DNA of 64,000 nt from NCBI RefSeq assembly GCF_002917885.1, contig NZ_PQNY01000008.1, forward strand, positions 90,240 through 154,239, in the 5' to 3' direction. Under the pieces are notes generated by a model. It did no database searches and had not been told where the DNA came from. It saw only the letters and a program-made list of their open reading frames with translations. The first letter of the stretch is position 1. Each line of letters starts with the position of its first letter. A program made the translations under genes and the position numbers. The DNA comes from Flavobacterium croceum DSM 17960. Its GTDB lineage: Bacteria; Bacteroidota; Bacteroidia; Flavobacteriales; Flavobacteriaceae. Positions 8,178-18,175 of this stretch are shown in pieces.

Positions 8178-9236
8178 ATGATTAATTTATTTAATGCACA
8201 CATAGAATCGCTATCGATACACCGCGTAGGGAACAAAAGTAGAAACGAAGCCCTATTCTTATCGGGGCAACCCTACCCGCTTCAAGACGAAATTACCCCA
8301 TTGCTTAAAGAATTTTTCTTTAAACCTTTTAGAGATAAAGAAGAAAACTATTTTCAATTTGCTCACGATGTAGATTTGGAATACAATGAAATGTATATGT
8401 ATGCCCAAGAAATTTTTACAAACCCAAGTAATATTCATGAGGTATCCAAAAAAATTACAACACATTTATACGAGCAATCCAACCATCCGCACATTAAAAA
8501 CGGAGAAGTGTATGTAACCTATCTTACACACATAACCATAGATAATAACCCTGTAGATGCTATTGGAATTTTTAAAAGCGAATTAAAAACCGATTTCTTA
8601 CAATTTGAAGAAAAAGAAAGCCACCTCGAAATGATACTCCAACAAGGTATCAATTTAAACCGATTGGACAAAGGTTGCATTATCTTTAATTTTAAAAAAG
8701 AAGAAGGATATAAAATACTTACCGTAGATAGTAACAAGTACGATGCGCGCTATTGGCTTGAACATTTTCTATCTGTAGATGCTTTTATCGACGAAAACTA
8801 CATGACAAAAAAATATTTAAAATTTTGTCAAGATTTTGCCAAAGATGTAGTACTACCTGCCGAAGACAAGCGCGAAGAAGTGTTGTTTATGAACCGTGCT
8901 ATAAACCATTTTGCAAAAAATGACGAGTTTGAAGAAACTAAATTTTTGAACGAAGTGATAGACAACCCCGATTTGATACCCGAATTTAAAAACTACAAAG
9001 TAGACAAAGGTGAAAAATACAGCATAGAAGATGTAACCAATTTCCCGATTGCCAATGCCGCCGTTACCGATGCACGTAGAAAAATAAAAAACACCATCAA
9101 TTTAGACACCAATATTCAAATAAAACTCGACTTTGTAAACCCCGAAAGCGCCGAAAAATTTGTAGAAAAAGGCTGGGACGAAGAAAAGCAAATGTACTAT
9201 TATTTGGTTTATTTTAATAAAGAACAAAAATCGTAA
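8178..9236 (+). CDS. Nucleoid-associated protein (NdpA/YejK, 37-kDa family)
   Basis: This 352-residue protein fits the 37-kDa nucleoid-associated family (PF04245): the opening INLFNAHIESLSIHRVGNKSRNE, the central VTYLTHITIDNNPVDAIGIFKSE, and GINLNRLDKGCIIFN. E. coli YejK binds chromosomal DNA and interacts with topoisomerases; the role in Bacteroidota is untested. It sits 49 bp downstream of the pRiA4b ORF-3-like gene and may share its transcript. A strong terminator follows at 9247-9278. Confidence 0.9.
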   Translation: MINLFNAHIESLSIHRVGNKSRNEALFLSGQPYPLQDEITPLLKEFFFKPFRDKEENYFQFAHDVDLEYNEMYMYAQEIFTNPSNIHEVSKKITTHLYEQSNHPHIKNGEVYVTYLTHITIDNNPVDAIGIFKSELKTDFLQFEEKESHLEMILQQGINLNRLDKGCIIFNFKKEEGYKILTVDSNKYDARYWLEHFLSVDAFIDENYMTKKYLKFCQDFAKDVVLPAEDKREEVLFMNRAINHFAKNDEFEETKFLNEVIDNPDLIPEFKNYKVDKGEKYSIEDVTNFPIANAAVTDARRKIKNTINLDTNIQIKLDFVNPESAEKFVEKGWDEEKQMYYYLVYFNKEQKS

Positions 9237-9246
9237 ACAATACCTG

Positions 9247-9278
9247 CGGTTGCCTCACACAAAGGCAACCGTTTTTTT
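9247..9278 (+). terminator. Rho-independent terminator after nucleoid protein gene
   Basis: A perfect 9-bp stem (CGGTTGCCT at 9247-9255, AGGCAACCG at 9263-9271) with a 7-nt loop is followed by seven T. It lies 10 bp after the stop codon. Confidence 0.9.
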
Positions 9279-9314
9279 ATGCTCAACATGGCGCAATACA
9301 CTACCCTACTTGTA

Positions 9315-9494
9315 GCAAAACGCCTTTTGTAGTAAAAGACTACATACTATACAATGTTTTGCTATCAAACAGTAATGTTTATAGTGTATAGTATACAGCA
9401 TTATAATTAAAAGTATATCGTGTAATACTACACAAAACATAGTATTTTACTACTTTCTATTGGTTGTTTTAGCCAATACTATATGGCGTTTTGC
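9315..9494. repeat. Nested inverted repeats in a gene-free stretch
   Basis: Three perfect inverted pairs are nested in order: GCAAAACGCC 9315-9324 with GGCGTTTTGC 9485-9494; GTAGTAAAA 9329-9337 with TTTTACTAC 9445-9453; ATGTTTTG 9354-9361 with CAAAACAT 9433-9440. Inside lie further GTATA/TATAC words. The arrangement could fold into one long imperfect hairpin of about 180 nt. No ORF, T tract or transposase accompanies it. It may be a relic palindromic element, a MITE-like sequence or a structured RNA; the sequence alone does not decide. Confidence 0.55.
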
Positions 9495-9557
9495 ATAACT
9501 ATACACCGTGTTTTACTATACAGCTTAATGTTTTATACTATGCAGTATACAGTATAA
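9346..9557. repeat. Degenerate TATAC-rich repeat words
   Basis: Related words recur: ACTATACAATGTTTT (9346-9360), GTATAGTATACAGC (9387-9400), ACTATACACCGTGTTTT (9498-9514), ACTATACAGCTTAATGTTTT (9515-9534) and ACTATGCAGTATACAGTATA (9537-9556). The second half looks like a diverged partial copy of the first. The remainder of this 544-bp gap, 9558-9780, is AT-rich. I see nothing in it except the leader of the next gene, with a weak TAACTTTA near 9769. Confidence 0.45.
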
Positions 9558-9780
9558 CTATTCATTCTAATGGTAAAACTAAATTGTTTTGCGCAGCATA
9601 TTGTTTATAAAAAACACGAAGGTAATTTTTGGTATAATAAAAACCCAAACTAAAATATCTAGAAAGCTTCAAAGGTAAAATGCTCAAAATATGCATTAAT
9701 AATGAGTGTTTTTTATGTTAAAATTAGCTTAAAACAAAATATTAATTTTAAATAATTTAAAGATTTAGTAACTTTATCAA

Positions 9781-12700
9781 ATGAAAAAATACCTCATATT
9801 TAATTTTGTTTTTTTACTATTTAACCATCTGGGAAATGCCCAATTTAGTAAAACACATTATATCCCTCCTATTTCAAACGCTATAAGTTTACAACCTCAA
9901 AATCAGTTTATCTATGTATCGTGTCCAAGTATTACTCCTATTGCTGTAGAAATTAAAGAAATAGGCGGAACAACATTTACAGGAACTGTAAGTAGAGACA
10001 ACCCTTTGGTATATGATATTGGTTTTGGGCAAAACACCCAGCTTATGGTAAGCGATAGTAATGCAGGGTCTGTATACAATAACAAAGGCTATATTGTACA
10101 AGCCAGCGATTTGATATATGTAACGGTAAGGCTTGTAGCAACACCTCAACGTTATCAAGCTGGAGGCTTAGTTTCCAAAGGTATTGCATCTTTGGGTAAA
10201 CAGTTTCGCGTAGGGGCTATGGTAAACACACTCATTGCGAGTACAAGTAGCATACATTATACATTTGCCTCGATATTGGCAACCGAAAATAATACTACAG
10301 TTTCTTTCTCTGATATTAAACCAGGCGTTACCATAAAAAACTTAGAATCGTTTGGAAATAGTATTCCAAATATTACACTCAACGCAGGCGAAAGTTATGT
10401 AATAGCCGTAAATTGTAGCAACTCTACCGCCAATAGAGATGGTTTGATAGGTGCTCTTATTGCTGCCGACAAAAACATTGTAGTTAATTGTGGCTCATTT
10501 GCAGGTTCCAATGGTAATACTTCAAACATTGATTTGGGTTTCGATCAAATTGTATCTACAGATCGTATTGGCAATCAATACATTTTTATTAAAGGAAATG
10601 GTGTAGATGTAGTAGAAAAACCACTCATTGTAGCCCACGAAAACAATACAGCCGTTTATTTAAATGGTAATACTACTCCAACGGCAACATTAAATGCTGG
10701 AGAATATTTAGCCCTAAATGGTGCTAATTTTACCACAAACAATAATTTGTATGTAAGTACCAGCAAAAATGTATTTGCATACCAAGGTATTGGAGGTAGT
10801 AATAATCAAGCCAATCAAAATATGCACTTTTTGCCGCCTTTAAGTTGTCAAACACCAAAAATTATTGATAACATTCCGTACATAAATTCGGTAGGTAATG
10901 ACGATAGTTTTACGGGTACGGTGTGTATTGTAACCGAAACGGGTGCTACCCTAAATTTTATTCTCAACGGTACTACTTATCCTATTACTGGTTTGCCTAC
11001 AGGAATTGTTGTAAACGGGCCTTTTCCCGTAACTGGAAATCCAAATTATGTAACCTATTCTTTTGAAGGGCTTACAGGAAATATTTCTGTACTAGCAGAC
11101 AAGCAAGTGTATCTTTCTTATTTTGGAACTAGCGGTGCTGCTACCTACGGAGGCTTTTATTCTGGTTTTACTTTTAAACCCGAAGTTGCATTTCAAACAG
11201 TAGATATTACCCAAACCAATTGTATACCCAATGTAAATTTAAACATAAGTTCTGTATCGGGTTTTGATACTTACCAATGGTATAAAGATGGTGCTATTAT
11301 GCCTGGAGAAACCACTGCAACCTTGCATCCTACGCAACCTGGCTTATACAAAGTGAGAGCTACATTAACCTCTTGTAACATCGATTTATATTCAGACGAA
11401 ATACCCGTAAGCAAATGCCCAACAGATACCGACAACGATGGTGTAAACGATAACATAGATTTGGATTGGGATAATGATGGTATTACAAATTGTAACGAAT
11501 CATTGGGCGATACCGTTATCAACATAAGTAATCCCACTGCTGGCACTATTGTAAATAGCACATACACAAATACATTTACAGCAAACGTAACAACTTCTAC
11601 CACAGCAAGTCCAACACCTTTTGTAGGTGCTACAGATGGTAGTTTTGTAACACACATTCCTGCAGGTAAAGGCTATTTTGTTCAATACACCAACACATTT
11701 ACCAATCCGTTAGCATTAGGAATTGAGTATGTATCGAGCGCAAACAGCACCGATTTGCTCAATGCCAACGCAGAATACGAAATAAGTGTACCTACATCAA
11801 CTACAATTACGGTTTTAAACCCAAACAATCAATTATTAATTGATACTAATTACGATGGCATTTATGAAAGTGGTGTTACAGAATATTCTTCGTTTAATAT
11901 TAGGTTTAGATTGAACAGTACAACGCCTCTTGCTGCTGGAACTGGAACTTTTAAGTTTTTAACTAAAAATGTTACGTCTATCACTATTTTGCATAGAAAC
12001 CTAACCGATGAACTAGACAACAAATCGACATTTAAGCTATACGCAGAATGTGTACCAAAAAACTCTGATAACGATACAATACCCGATGCCGAAGATTATG
12101 ACAGCGATAACGATGGTATTCCAGATGTGATCGAAGCAACGGGTACAAACGCTATCGTGCCACTTGGTACCGACTCTAACCATAATGGTATTGATGATGC
12201 TTTTGGCAACGGAATAACACCACAAGATTTTGACAACGACGGCATTCCAAATTATCTAGATTTAGATGCCGATAATGATGGAATATTTGATGCTGTAGAA
12301 GCAGGCAATACACTTAATGCAGCGAGTATTACCGGTATATCTTCTGGGCCTAACTATGGCACAAATGGTTTAGACAACAACCTAGAAACAGCTACCGATA
12401 GTAACATAGTAAACTATACTGTAGCCGATACAGATAATGACGGTGTTTACAACTTTTTGGAACTAGACAGCGACAACGACGCGTGTTTTGATGTTGTAGA
12501 AGCAGGTTTTACAGACGTTAATCAAAACGGATATGCAGACACCACCAGCACTACTATCAATTCAAACGGAACCGTACCTACCACAAGTGGCTATACCCTA
12601 CCTAATAGCAACTACATAATAGCCGCTCCTATTACTATTACTACACAACCTATTAATGTAACTGTTTGCGAACTTGAAAATGCTACTTTTACTGTAGCTT

Positions 12701-14865
12701 CTTCCAACTCTATTGATAGTTATCAATGGCAAATTTCTACCGATAATGGTTTAACTTACACTAATATTACCAATAACGCTACTTATTCTGGAGCTACAAC
12801 AGCTAGTTTACAAATTACAAGTGTTACCCCTGCCATGACCAGTTATAAATACAGAGTATTTTTAAACCGAAATGGAAATAGTTGTGGTAAATACTCTCAA
12901 GATGCCATGCTTACCACCTATGCACTACCTGTTGTAAACACCCCTATTACTCTGAAACAATGTGATGACAATACCGATGGTATTAGTGTATTTAATTTAA
13001 CCCAAATCAACCCGCAAATAGCAGCAAATTATACCAATTATCAATTCTCCTATTTTACCACATTTGCTGGAGCCGACACCAACGATACCAATACTAAAAT
13101 TACAAATGAAACAAGCTACACAACAGGTAGCACAACACTATATGTAAGGGTTGTTACTGCCAATAATTGTAAAAAAATAGTAACCTTGCAATTGCTTGTA
13201 AGTGTATCTCAAATTCCGAACACATATCATAAAACACTTACCAAATGTGATGATTATATTGATGCAACCCAGAATAATTACGATGGTGTAGCTTCGTTTA
13301 GTTTTGCGCCATTGTTATCGGAAATTGCAGCTATGATGCCCAATTCAAATTATACAGTTACTTTTTACCCTACTTTGCTCGACGCTCAAACCGAAACCAA
13401 CGAGATAACCAACACAACAAATTTTAGAAATACTACATCTCCCAACACACAAAATATTTGGGTGAGAATTGATAGTACTATAGATAATTCTTGCTACGCC
13501 ATGAAAGATTATCTCACCCTAGTAGTAGAACCAACCCCTGTAATACATAGCGTTGGAGTAAATAATACCATTCGTCAATGCGACGATAACACCGATGGTA
13601 TTTATGCATTTGACACATCTACACTAAGCAACCAAATTTTGGGCGGGCAAACTCATGTTGATGTAAGTTATTACGATAATGGAACCTTACTTAATCCTCT
13701 ACCCAACCCATACACCGTAACTACAAGTAAAACACTCACAGTAAGGCTTACCAACAATCCGTCTGTGGCTTCAGATGGGCCTTGTTATGTAGAAGGTACT
13801 ATTACGTTTATTGTAGACAAAGTGCCTTTTGCACAAACCATTCCTGCTTCAACTTATGCTCTTTGCGACAATGAAGATAATCCGTTACTACAAAACGGCA
13901 TTTTAACTTTTAATACCGCTACTTTACAAAGTACAATACTTGCTGGACAAACTGATATGCAAATTAGTTACATCAATTCGGCTACAGGAGCAACAATAGC
14001 AAGTCCATTTCCTCCAACATTCACCACGAGTACGACTACTATTATTGCTCGAGTATTTAATCCGCTCAATCCAAATTGTTATGCCGAAACAACCGTATAT
14101 TTCACGGTATTACCAATACCTAGAATTGATTTGAATACCAACGGAAATGATGATGAAATTGTATGCACCAATTTGTCTGCAACGAGCCCTATATACATTA
14201 ATGCCGGTGTACAAAATGCCAATTTAATAAATACCTACACATACCAATGGTATCAAGATGGTATTCAAATTACAGGAGCCACCCATTATACATTACAAGT
14301 CACTACAGGAGGAAATTATAGTGTTGTTGTAACCACTAGTGCTGGGTGTAGTAGAACAAGAACTGTAAAAGTTACAGCTTCACAAATAGCTACCGTAGAA
14401 CAAATTATTATAAAAGACTTGTCAGAAAACAACAGCATTGAAGTAATTACGTCTGGTAATGGCGTTTATGTATATGCACTAGACGATATCAACGGAAATT
14501 ATCAAACCTCAAGCCTCATTACCCCTGTTGATATGGGCATACACACGCTTTATGTAAAAGATATAAACGGTTGTGGTATTGTGCAAAAAGAAGTTTACGT
14601 ATTGGGCGCGCCTGCCTATTTTACCCCAAATGGAGATGGCTACAATGACTACTGGAATTTAAAAGGATTAGAACCAAATAAATACCCAAAAGCAGAGATA
14701 CAAATATTTGACCGCTATGGCAAATTGCTCAAACAATTCTCTCCTTACAAAACAGGTTGGGATGGCTATTACAATAACCAACAATTGCCTGCCGACGATT
14801 ATTGGTATGCTATTAGACTCAATGACTACAGAACTGCAAAAGGGCATTTTTCTATAAAAAGATAA
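9781..14865 (+). CDS. Giant T9SS-secreted surface protein with type B sorting domain
   Basis: This 1694-residue protein has a signal peptide ending near GNAQ (residue 21). An N-terminal region (about 25-470) resembles IgGFc-binding/adhesin N-domains. An Ig-like piece follows (about 478-545, with DTYQWYKDG). Calcium-binding thrombospondin type 3-like repeats follow (DTDNDGVNDNIDLDWDNDG near 548, and more near 760-900), then a second Ig-like domain near 960-1050. Four ~90-residue repeats start at about 1060, 1155, 1265 and 1360, each with a CD(D/N) motif and a conserved late Cys. A last Ig-like unit lies near 1450-1530. The end, YFTPNGDGYNDYWNLKG to GHFSIKR, is the type B (gliding-motility-associated) sorting domain used for T9SS export. 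It is probably a cell-surface adhesin or motility-related protein. It is monocistronic, with a terminator on each side. Confidence 0.9.
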   Translation: MKKYLIFNFVFLLFNHLGNAQFSKTHYIPPISNAISLQPQNQFIYVSCPSITPIAVEIKEIGGTTFTGTVSRDNPLVYDIGFGQNTQLMVSDSNAGSVYNNKGYIVQASDLIYVTVRLVATPQRYQAGGLVSKGIASLGKQFRVGAMVNTLIASTSSIHYTFASILATENNTTVSFSDIKPGVTIKNLESFGNSIPNITLNAGESYVIAVNCSNSTANRDGLIGALIAADKNIVVNCGSFAGSNGNTSNIDLGFDQIVSTDRIGNQYIFIKGNGVDVVEKPLIVAHENNTAVYLNGNTTPTATLNAGEYLALNGANFTTNNNLYVSTSKNVFAYQGIGGSNNQANQNMHFLPPLSCQTPKIIDNIPYINSVGNDDSFTGTVCIVTETGATLNFILNGTTYPITGLPTGIVVNGPFPVTGNPNYVTYSFEGLTGNISVLADKQVYLSYFGTSGAATYGGFYSGFTFKPEVAFQTVDITQTNCIPNVNLNISSVSGFDTYQWYKDGAIMPGETTATLHPTQPGLYKVRATLTSCNIDLYSDEIPVSKCPTDTDNDGVNDNIDLDWDNDGITNCNESLGDTVINISNPTAGTIVNSTYTNTFTANVTTSTTASPTPFVGATDGSFVTHIPAGKGYFVQYTNTFTNPLALGIEYVSSANSTDLLNANAEYEISVPTSTTITVLNPNNQLLIDTNYDGIYESGVTEYSSFNIRFRLNSTTPLAAGTGTFKFLTKNVTSITILHRNLTDELDNKSTFKLYAECVPKNSDNDTIPDAEDYDSDNDGIPDVIEATGTNAIVPLGTDSNHNGIDDAFGNGITPQDFDNDGIPNYLDLDADNDGIFDAVEAGNTLNAASITGISSGPNYGTNGLDNNLETATDSNIVNYTVADTDNDGVYNFLELDSDNDACFDVVEAGFTDVNQNGYADTTSTTINSNGTVPTTSGYTLPNSNYIIAAPITITTQPINVTVCELENATFTVASSNSIDSYQWQISTDNGLTYTNITNNATYSGATTASLQITSVTPAMTSYKYRVFLNRNGNSCGKYSQDAMLTTYALPVVNTPITLKQCDDNTDGISVFNLTQINPQIAANYTNYQFSYFTTFAGADTNDTNTKITNETSYTTGSTTLYVRVVTANNCKKIVTLQLLVSVSQIPNTYHKTLTKCDDYIDATQNNYDGVASFSFAPLLSEIAAMMPNSNYTVTFYPTLLDAQTETNEITNTTNFRNTTSPNTQNIWVRIDSTIDNSCYAMKDYLTLVVEPTPVIHSVGVNNTIRQCDDNTDGIYAFDTSTLSNQILGGQTHVDVSYYDNGTLLNPLPNPYTVTTSKTLTVRLTNNPSVASDGPCYVEGTITFIVDKVPFAQTIPASTYALCDNEDNPLLQNGILTFNTATLQSTILAGQTDMQISYINSATGATIASPFPPTFTTSTTTIIARVFNPLNPNCYAETTVYFTVLPIPRIDLNTNGNDDEIVCTNLSATSPIYINAGVQNANLINTYTYQWYQDGIQITGATHYTLQVTTGGNYSVVVTTSAGCSRTRTVKVTASQIATVEQIIIKDLSENNSIEVITSGNGVYVYALDDINGNYQTSSLITPVDMGIHTLYVKDINGCGIVQKEVYVLGAPAYFTPNGDGYNDYWNLKGLEPNKYPKAEIQIFDRYGKLLKQFSPYKTGWDGYYNNQQLPADDYWYAIRLNDYRTAKGHFSIKR

Positions 14866-14866
14866 A

Positions 14867-14899
14867 AATAAAAGGGACTTTTGTTAAGTCCCTTTTATT
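14867..14899. terminator. Bidirectional terminator between convergent genes
   Basis: A 14-bp perfect stem (14867-14880 with 14886-14899) closes a 5-nt loop (TTGTT). A and T tracts at both ends allow it to serve both the surface-protein gene and the leftward miaE gene. Confidence 0.9.
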
Positions 14900-14904
14900 T
14901 TTTG

Positions 14905-15486
14905 CTATCCGTGTACGGTTTCTTTTTTACCGTAATTTTCCATAATGCTAGCTTCATAATCCAACCATTCTTTCCAACGTTTATCTACATCTACTTTTTC
15001 AGAATATTTTCGGGCAAAGCCTAAAAATGTAGTATAATGATTGGCTTCGCTTACCATTAAATCATGGTAAAATTGTGCTAATTCTTTATCGTCTATATTG
15101 GTAGATAATACTCTAAAACGTTCGCAGCTTCGGGCTTCAATCATCGCCGCAAATAATAACCTTTCTATTAAAGCATCATTTCTGCTACCATCTTTTTTCA
15201 TAAATTTTACCAAATCTCCTACATAGTCATCTTTGCGTTCTCTACCAAGCTCTAGTCCTCTTTGTTTTATAATTTCGTGAACCAATTGAAAATGCTCTAT
15301 TTCTTCTTTGGCAATTTTAAGCATTTCTGTAACTAAATCTTCTTTTTCAGAATTGTTAATAATGATATATATTGCATTTGAAGCTGCTTTTTGTTCACAC
15401 CAAGCGTGGTCTGTAAGTATTTCAGAAATATTAGACTCTACAATATTTACCCAACGTGGATCGGTAGCCAATTTTAAACCTAACAT
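14905..15486 (-). CDS. miaE: tRNA 2-methylthio-N6-isopentenyladenosine-37 hydroxylase MiaE
   Basis: This diiron enzyme hydroxylates the isopentenyl group of ms2i6A37 in tRNA, using oxygen. It is 193 residues. A ferritin-like four-helix scaffold is indicated by iron-ligand motifs EEIEHF, EARSCERF and SEANHY, plus the family opening LKLATDPRWV. It is divergent from the glycosyltransferase gene at 15571 (84 bp between starts). MiaE needs MiaA and MiaB, which are not in this window. Confidence 0.92.
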   Translation of the reverse strand: MLGLKLATDPRWVNIVESNISEILTDHAWCEQKAASNAIYIIINNSEKEDLVTEMLKIAKEEIEHFQLVHEIIKQRGLELGRERKDDYVGDLVKFMKKDGSRNDALIERLLFAAMIEARSCERFRVLSTNIDDKELAQFYHDLMVSEANHYTTFLGFARKYSEKVDVDKRWKEWLDYEASIMENYGKKETVHG

Positions 15487-15570
15487 GATTATTTATTTTA
15501 GTTCAAAAATACTTCATTTATCTGAAATGCTAAAAAGAAATAGTACTTTTGAAATACAAAAATTACTATT

Positions 15571-16791
15571 TTGAAAAGAAAAATTCTCATTTTAAGTGCT
15601 GTTAATATTGAGCCTAATTCATCTGCTGCTGGAGGAAGAATGTTGCAATTGCTAAATCTTTTTCAAGAAATGGATTTTGAAATACATTATGCTACCACTG
15701 CTGTTAAAACTGAATTTTCGGTAAACATTCCTTATGTTTCATTTCACAACATTGTAATTAACGATTCGAGCTTTGACAACTTTGTAGCAAATTTGAATCC
15801 TGCTGTTGTAGTTTTTGATAGATTTATGCTAGAAGAGCAATTTGGATCTAAAATATCAGAAAATTGCCCAAATGCTTTAAAAGTTTTAGATACCGAAGAT
15901 TTACATAGCCTAAGGCAAGCTCGGCAAAATTGTGTTAAAACAGAAACACCTTTTACCCTAGATACTTGGAAAAATAGCGACTATACCAAAAGAGAAATAG
16001 CTAGTATTTATAGATGTGATGTAACATTAATTATATCAGAATATGAGTATCATTGTTTAGTACAAGATTTTAAAATACCAGAATCAATTTTATTTTACAT
16101 ACCCTTGTTTGCCAAAAAACAAGAAAATATAAAGAATTTTTCCGAAAGAACAGATTTTGCATTCATTGGAAATTTTCTGCACGAACCCAACTGGGATGCC
16201 ACACAACAACTTTACAAAACAATATGGCCTTCTATAAAACAAAAACTACCTCGTGCAAAAATGAAAATTTATGGAGCCTACCCTACACAAAAAGTGCTTG
16301 AATTACATCAGCCTGGAAAAGGATTTTATATACAAGGCAGAGTAGACAATGCGCTAGAAGCTATTGCCTCTGCCAAAGTATTACTAGCACCTATTCGTTT
16401 TGGAGCAGGAATAAAAGGAAAATTACTAGATGCTATGCAAACAGGCACACCTTCTATTACCACAAAAATTGGTGCAGAAGGCATGGAATATAAAGGTTGG
16501 AACGGATTTGTATGTGATGACAATGAAAGTTTTATTGAAAAATCAATTCTTTTATATTCCGATGAAAAACTGTGGCATACGATGCAAGAGAAAGGATTTG
16601 AAATTATAGAAAAAAAATTAAATTCTCTATTTTTTGCAGATGCATTCAAAGAAAAAATAAACCGTATGATTGATGATTTAGCTTACTATAGAAATGATAA
16701 TTATATAGGGAAATTGCTAAACCATCATACCACAAATGCTTACTATTATATGAATAAATGGATTGAAGAGAAAAATAAAAAGTTACAATAA
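15571..16791 (+). CDS. Glycosyltransferase, family 4-like
   Basis: This 406-residue GT-B fold protein opens with ILILSAVNIEPNSSAAGGRM (a glycine-rich donor-side loop). It continues with DFAFIGNFLHEPNWDA and a C-terminal donor-binding region containing LLAPIRFGAGIKGKLLDAM and GTPSITTKIGAEGM, where the Glu is typical of GT4 retaining enzymes. The start is a TTG at 15571. The next ATG, at about 15643, would delete the first beta-strand and loop, so TTG is preferred. Its last 9 bp overlap the convergent murF gene. It probably acts on a surface polysaccharide or glycoprotein; donor and acceptor are unknown. Confidence 0.85.
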   Translation: MKRKILILSAVNIEPNSSAAGGRMLQLLNLFQEMDFEIHYATTAVKTEFSVNIPYVSFHNIVINDSSFDNFVANLNPAVVVFDRFMLEEQFGSKISENCPNALKVLDTEDLHSLRQARQNCVKTETPFTLDTWKNSDYTKREIASIYRCDVTLIISEYEYHCLVQDFKIPESILFYIPLFAKKQENIKNFSERTDFAFIGNFLHEPNWDATQQLYKTIWPSIKQKLPRAKMKIYGAYPTQKVLELHQPGKGFYIQGRVDNALEAIASAKVLLAPIRFGAGIKGKLLDAMQTGTPSITTKIGAEGMEYKGWNGFVCDDNESFIEKSILLYSDEKLWHTMQEKGFEIIEKKLNSLFFADAFKEKINRMIDDLAYYRNDNYIGKLLNHHTTNAYYYMNKWIEEKNKKLQ

Positions 16792-18072
16792 ATCTAAAAT
16801 ACGCTCCAAAGCCATACCTCTAGAACCTTTGATAAGTAATAATTGAAAACTATCATCATTTTTAAATTGTTGCTTAAAATCTTCAAAATCATGGCAAAAA
16901 ACCATTCGAGAATCAGAGATTTTATGGGTATAAAAATCTTTTCCTACAAAATATACTAAAAAATCTAGACTAGTAAATTGGGTTAGTTTATCGAGTATAG
17001 CTTTATGTTCTTGTAGACTTTCGTTACCCAATTCAAACATATCGCCCAAAACCAACATTCTTTTTGTAGCGTGCAATTGCATAAAATTATCGATAGCCAA
17101 TGCCATACTACTTGGGTTAGCATTATATGCGTCGAGAATAATTTCACGATTTTGTTTTCTAATTATTTGTGATCTATTATTCTCTGGTATGTACGATTCG
17201 ATAGCTTCTTTACATTGCTCAAAAGATACGTTAAATAAATAACCAATAGTTATTGCCGCCGCCACATTTGTAGCATTATAGAGCCCTATTAATTGAGAAT
17301 GAATAATAATATTTTCTACAGTTAATGATACAAATGGCAAAGCAATACTATTTGTAAAAATAATATCGGCTTGATTATTTTGAAGTGTAAAACTATATGT
17401 GCTACCAGCTTTTGTTTTTTCTACCTGAATAGTATCATCGGCATTTACAATTACTTGCTTATTATTTTCGAGCAAATAATCATACATTTCGCTTTTGCCT
17501 TTTATCACGCCTTCTACTCCACCAAAACCTTCCAAATGAGCCTTACCAAAATTTGTAATATAACCATAATCTGGTTGCGCAATAGAACACAAAAATGCAA
17601 TCTCTTTTTGATGATTGGCTCCCATTTCTACAATTCCCATTTCTGTTTCTTTGGTAAAAGACAAAAGCGTTAGTGGCACACCTATATGATTGTTTAAATT
17701 ACCTACTGTGGCTTGCGCTTTGTATTTTTTTGATAATACTTGATAAATGAGTTCTTTGGTAGTTGTTTTTCCGTTACTTCCAGTAAGAGCTATTATAGGA
17801 ATTTTTAAATAATTTCTATGAAACTTTGCTAACTCTTGCAACGTATTTAAAGCGTCTTCTACAAGAATTGTTCTTTGATCTACAAAATATTCTTTTTCAT
17901 CAATAATAACATAATTTACACCTAGATCTAAGGCTTTCTTGGCAAAAGTATTTGCATTAAACTTTTCTCCCTTTAAAGCAACAAATAAAGAGTTGGATTT
18001 AATTTTTCTAGTATCTGTAGCAATACCTCCTGTACATGTAAGATACAATTGATGAATTTCATAAATATTCAT
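16783..18072 (-). CDS. murF: UDP-N-acetylmuramoyl-tripeptide--D-alanyl-D-alanine ligase
   Basis: MurF adds D-Ala-D-Ala to UDP-MurNAc-tripeptide, the last cytoplasmic step of the peptidoglycan precursor. The 429-residue protein shows the Mur ligase ATP loop (LTGSNGKTTTKE), GIVEMGANHQKEI and LDAYNANPSSM, all conserved in MurF. It lies downstream of gldJ in the same direction with 103 bp between them, including a terminator for gldJ. Its 3' end overlaps the convergent glycosyltransferase gene by 9 bp. Confidence 0.95.
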   Translation of the reverse strand: MNIYEIHQLYLTCTGGIATDTRKIKSNSLFVALKGEKFNANTFAKKALDLGVNYVIIDEKEYFVDQRTILVEDALNTLQELAKFHRNYLKIPIIALTGSNGKTTTKELIYQVLSKKYKAQATVGNLNNHIGVPLTLLSFTKETEMGIVEMGANHQKEIAFLCSIAQPDYGYITNFGKAHLEGFGGVEGVIKGKSEMYDYLLENNKQVIVNADDTIQVEKTKAGSTYSFTLQNNQADIIFTNSIALPFVSLTVENIIIHSQLIGLYNATNVAAAITIGYLFNVSFEQCKEAIESYIPENNRSQIIRKQNREIILDAYNANPSSMALAIDNFMQLHATKRMLVLGDMFELGNESLQEHKAILDKLTQFTSLDFLVYFVGKDFYTHKISDSRMVFCHDFEDFKQQFKNDDSFQLLLIKGSRGMALERILDLL

Positions 18073-18123
18073 GCGTTGAAATAATATTGGTTAAAAAGAT
18101 TGGTTATCATATCCTCTCTTTAT

Positions 18124-18154
18124 ACAAAAAAGAAAGAGCCCTAAAAAGGGCTCT
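18124..18154 (-). terminator. Terminator after gldJ
   Basis: Read leftward, a 7-bp stem (18148-18154 pairing with 18135-18141) with a 6-nt loop is followed by a T-rich tract (TTTCTTTTTTG). It lies 21 bp after the gldJ stop and before murF, so murF needs its own promoter or read-through. Confidence 0.75.
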
Positions 18155-18175
18155 CAAATATACTATTTTTCTCGA

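Noticed and set aside
11271..11657. 128-residue open frame opposite the giant surface protein
   Set aside because: Antisense shadow with no motif; the sense gene is clear and continuous.
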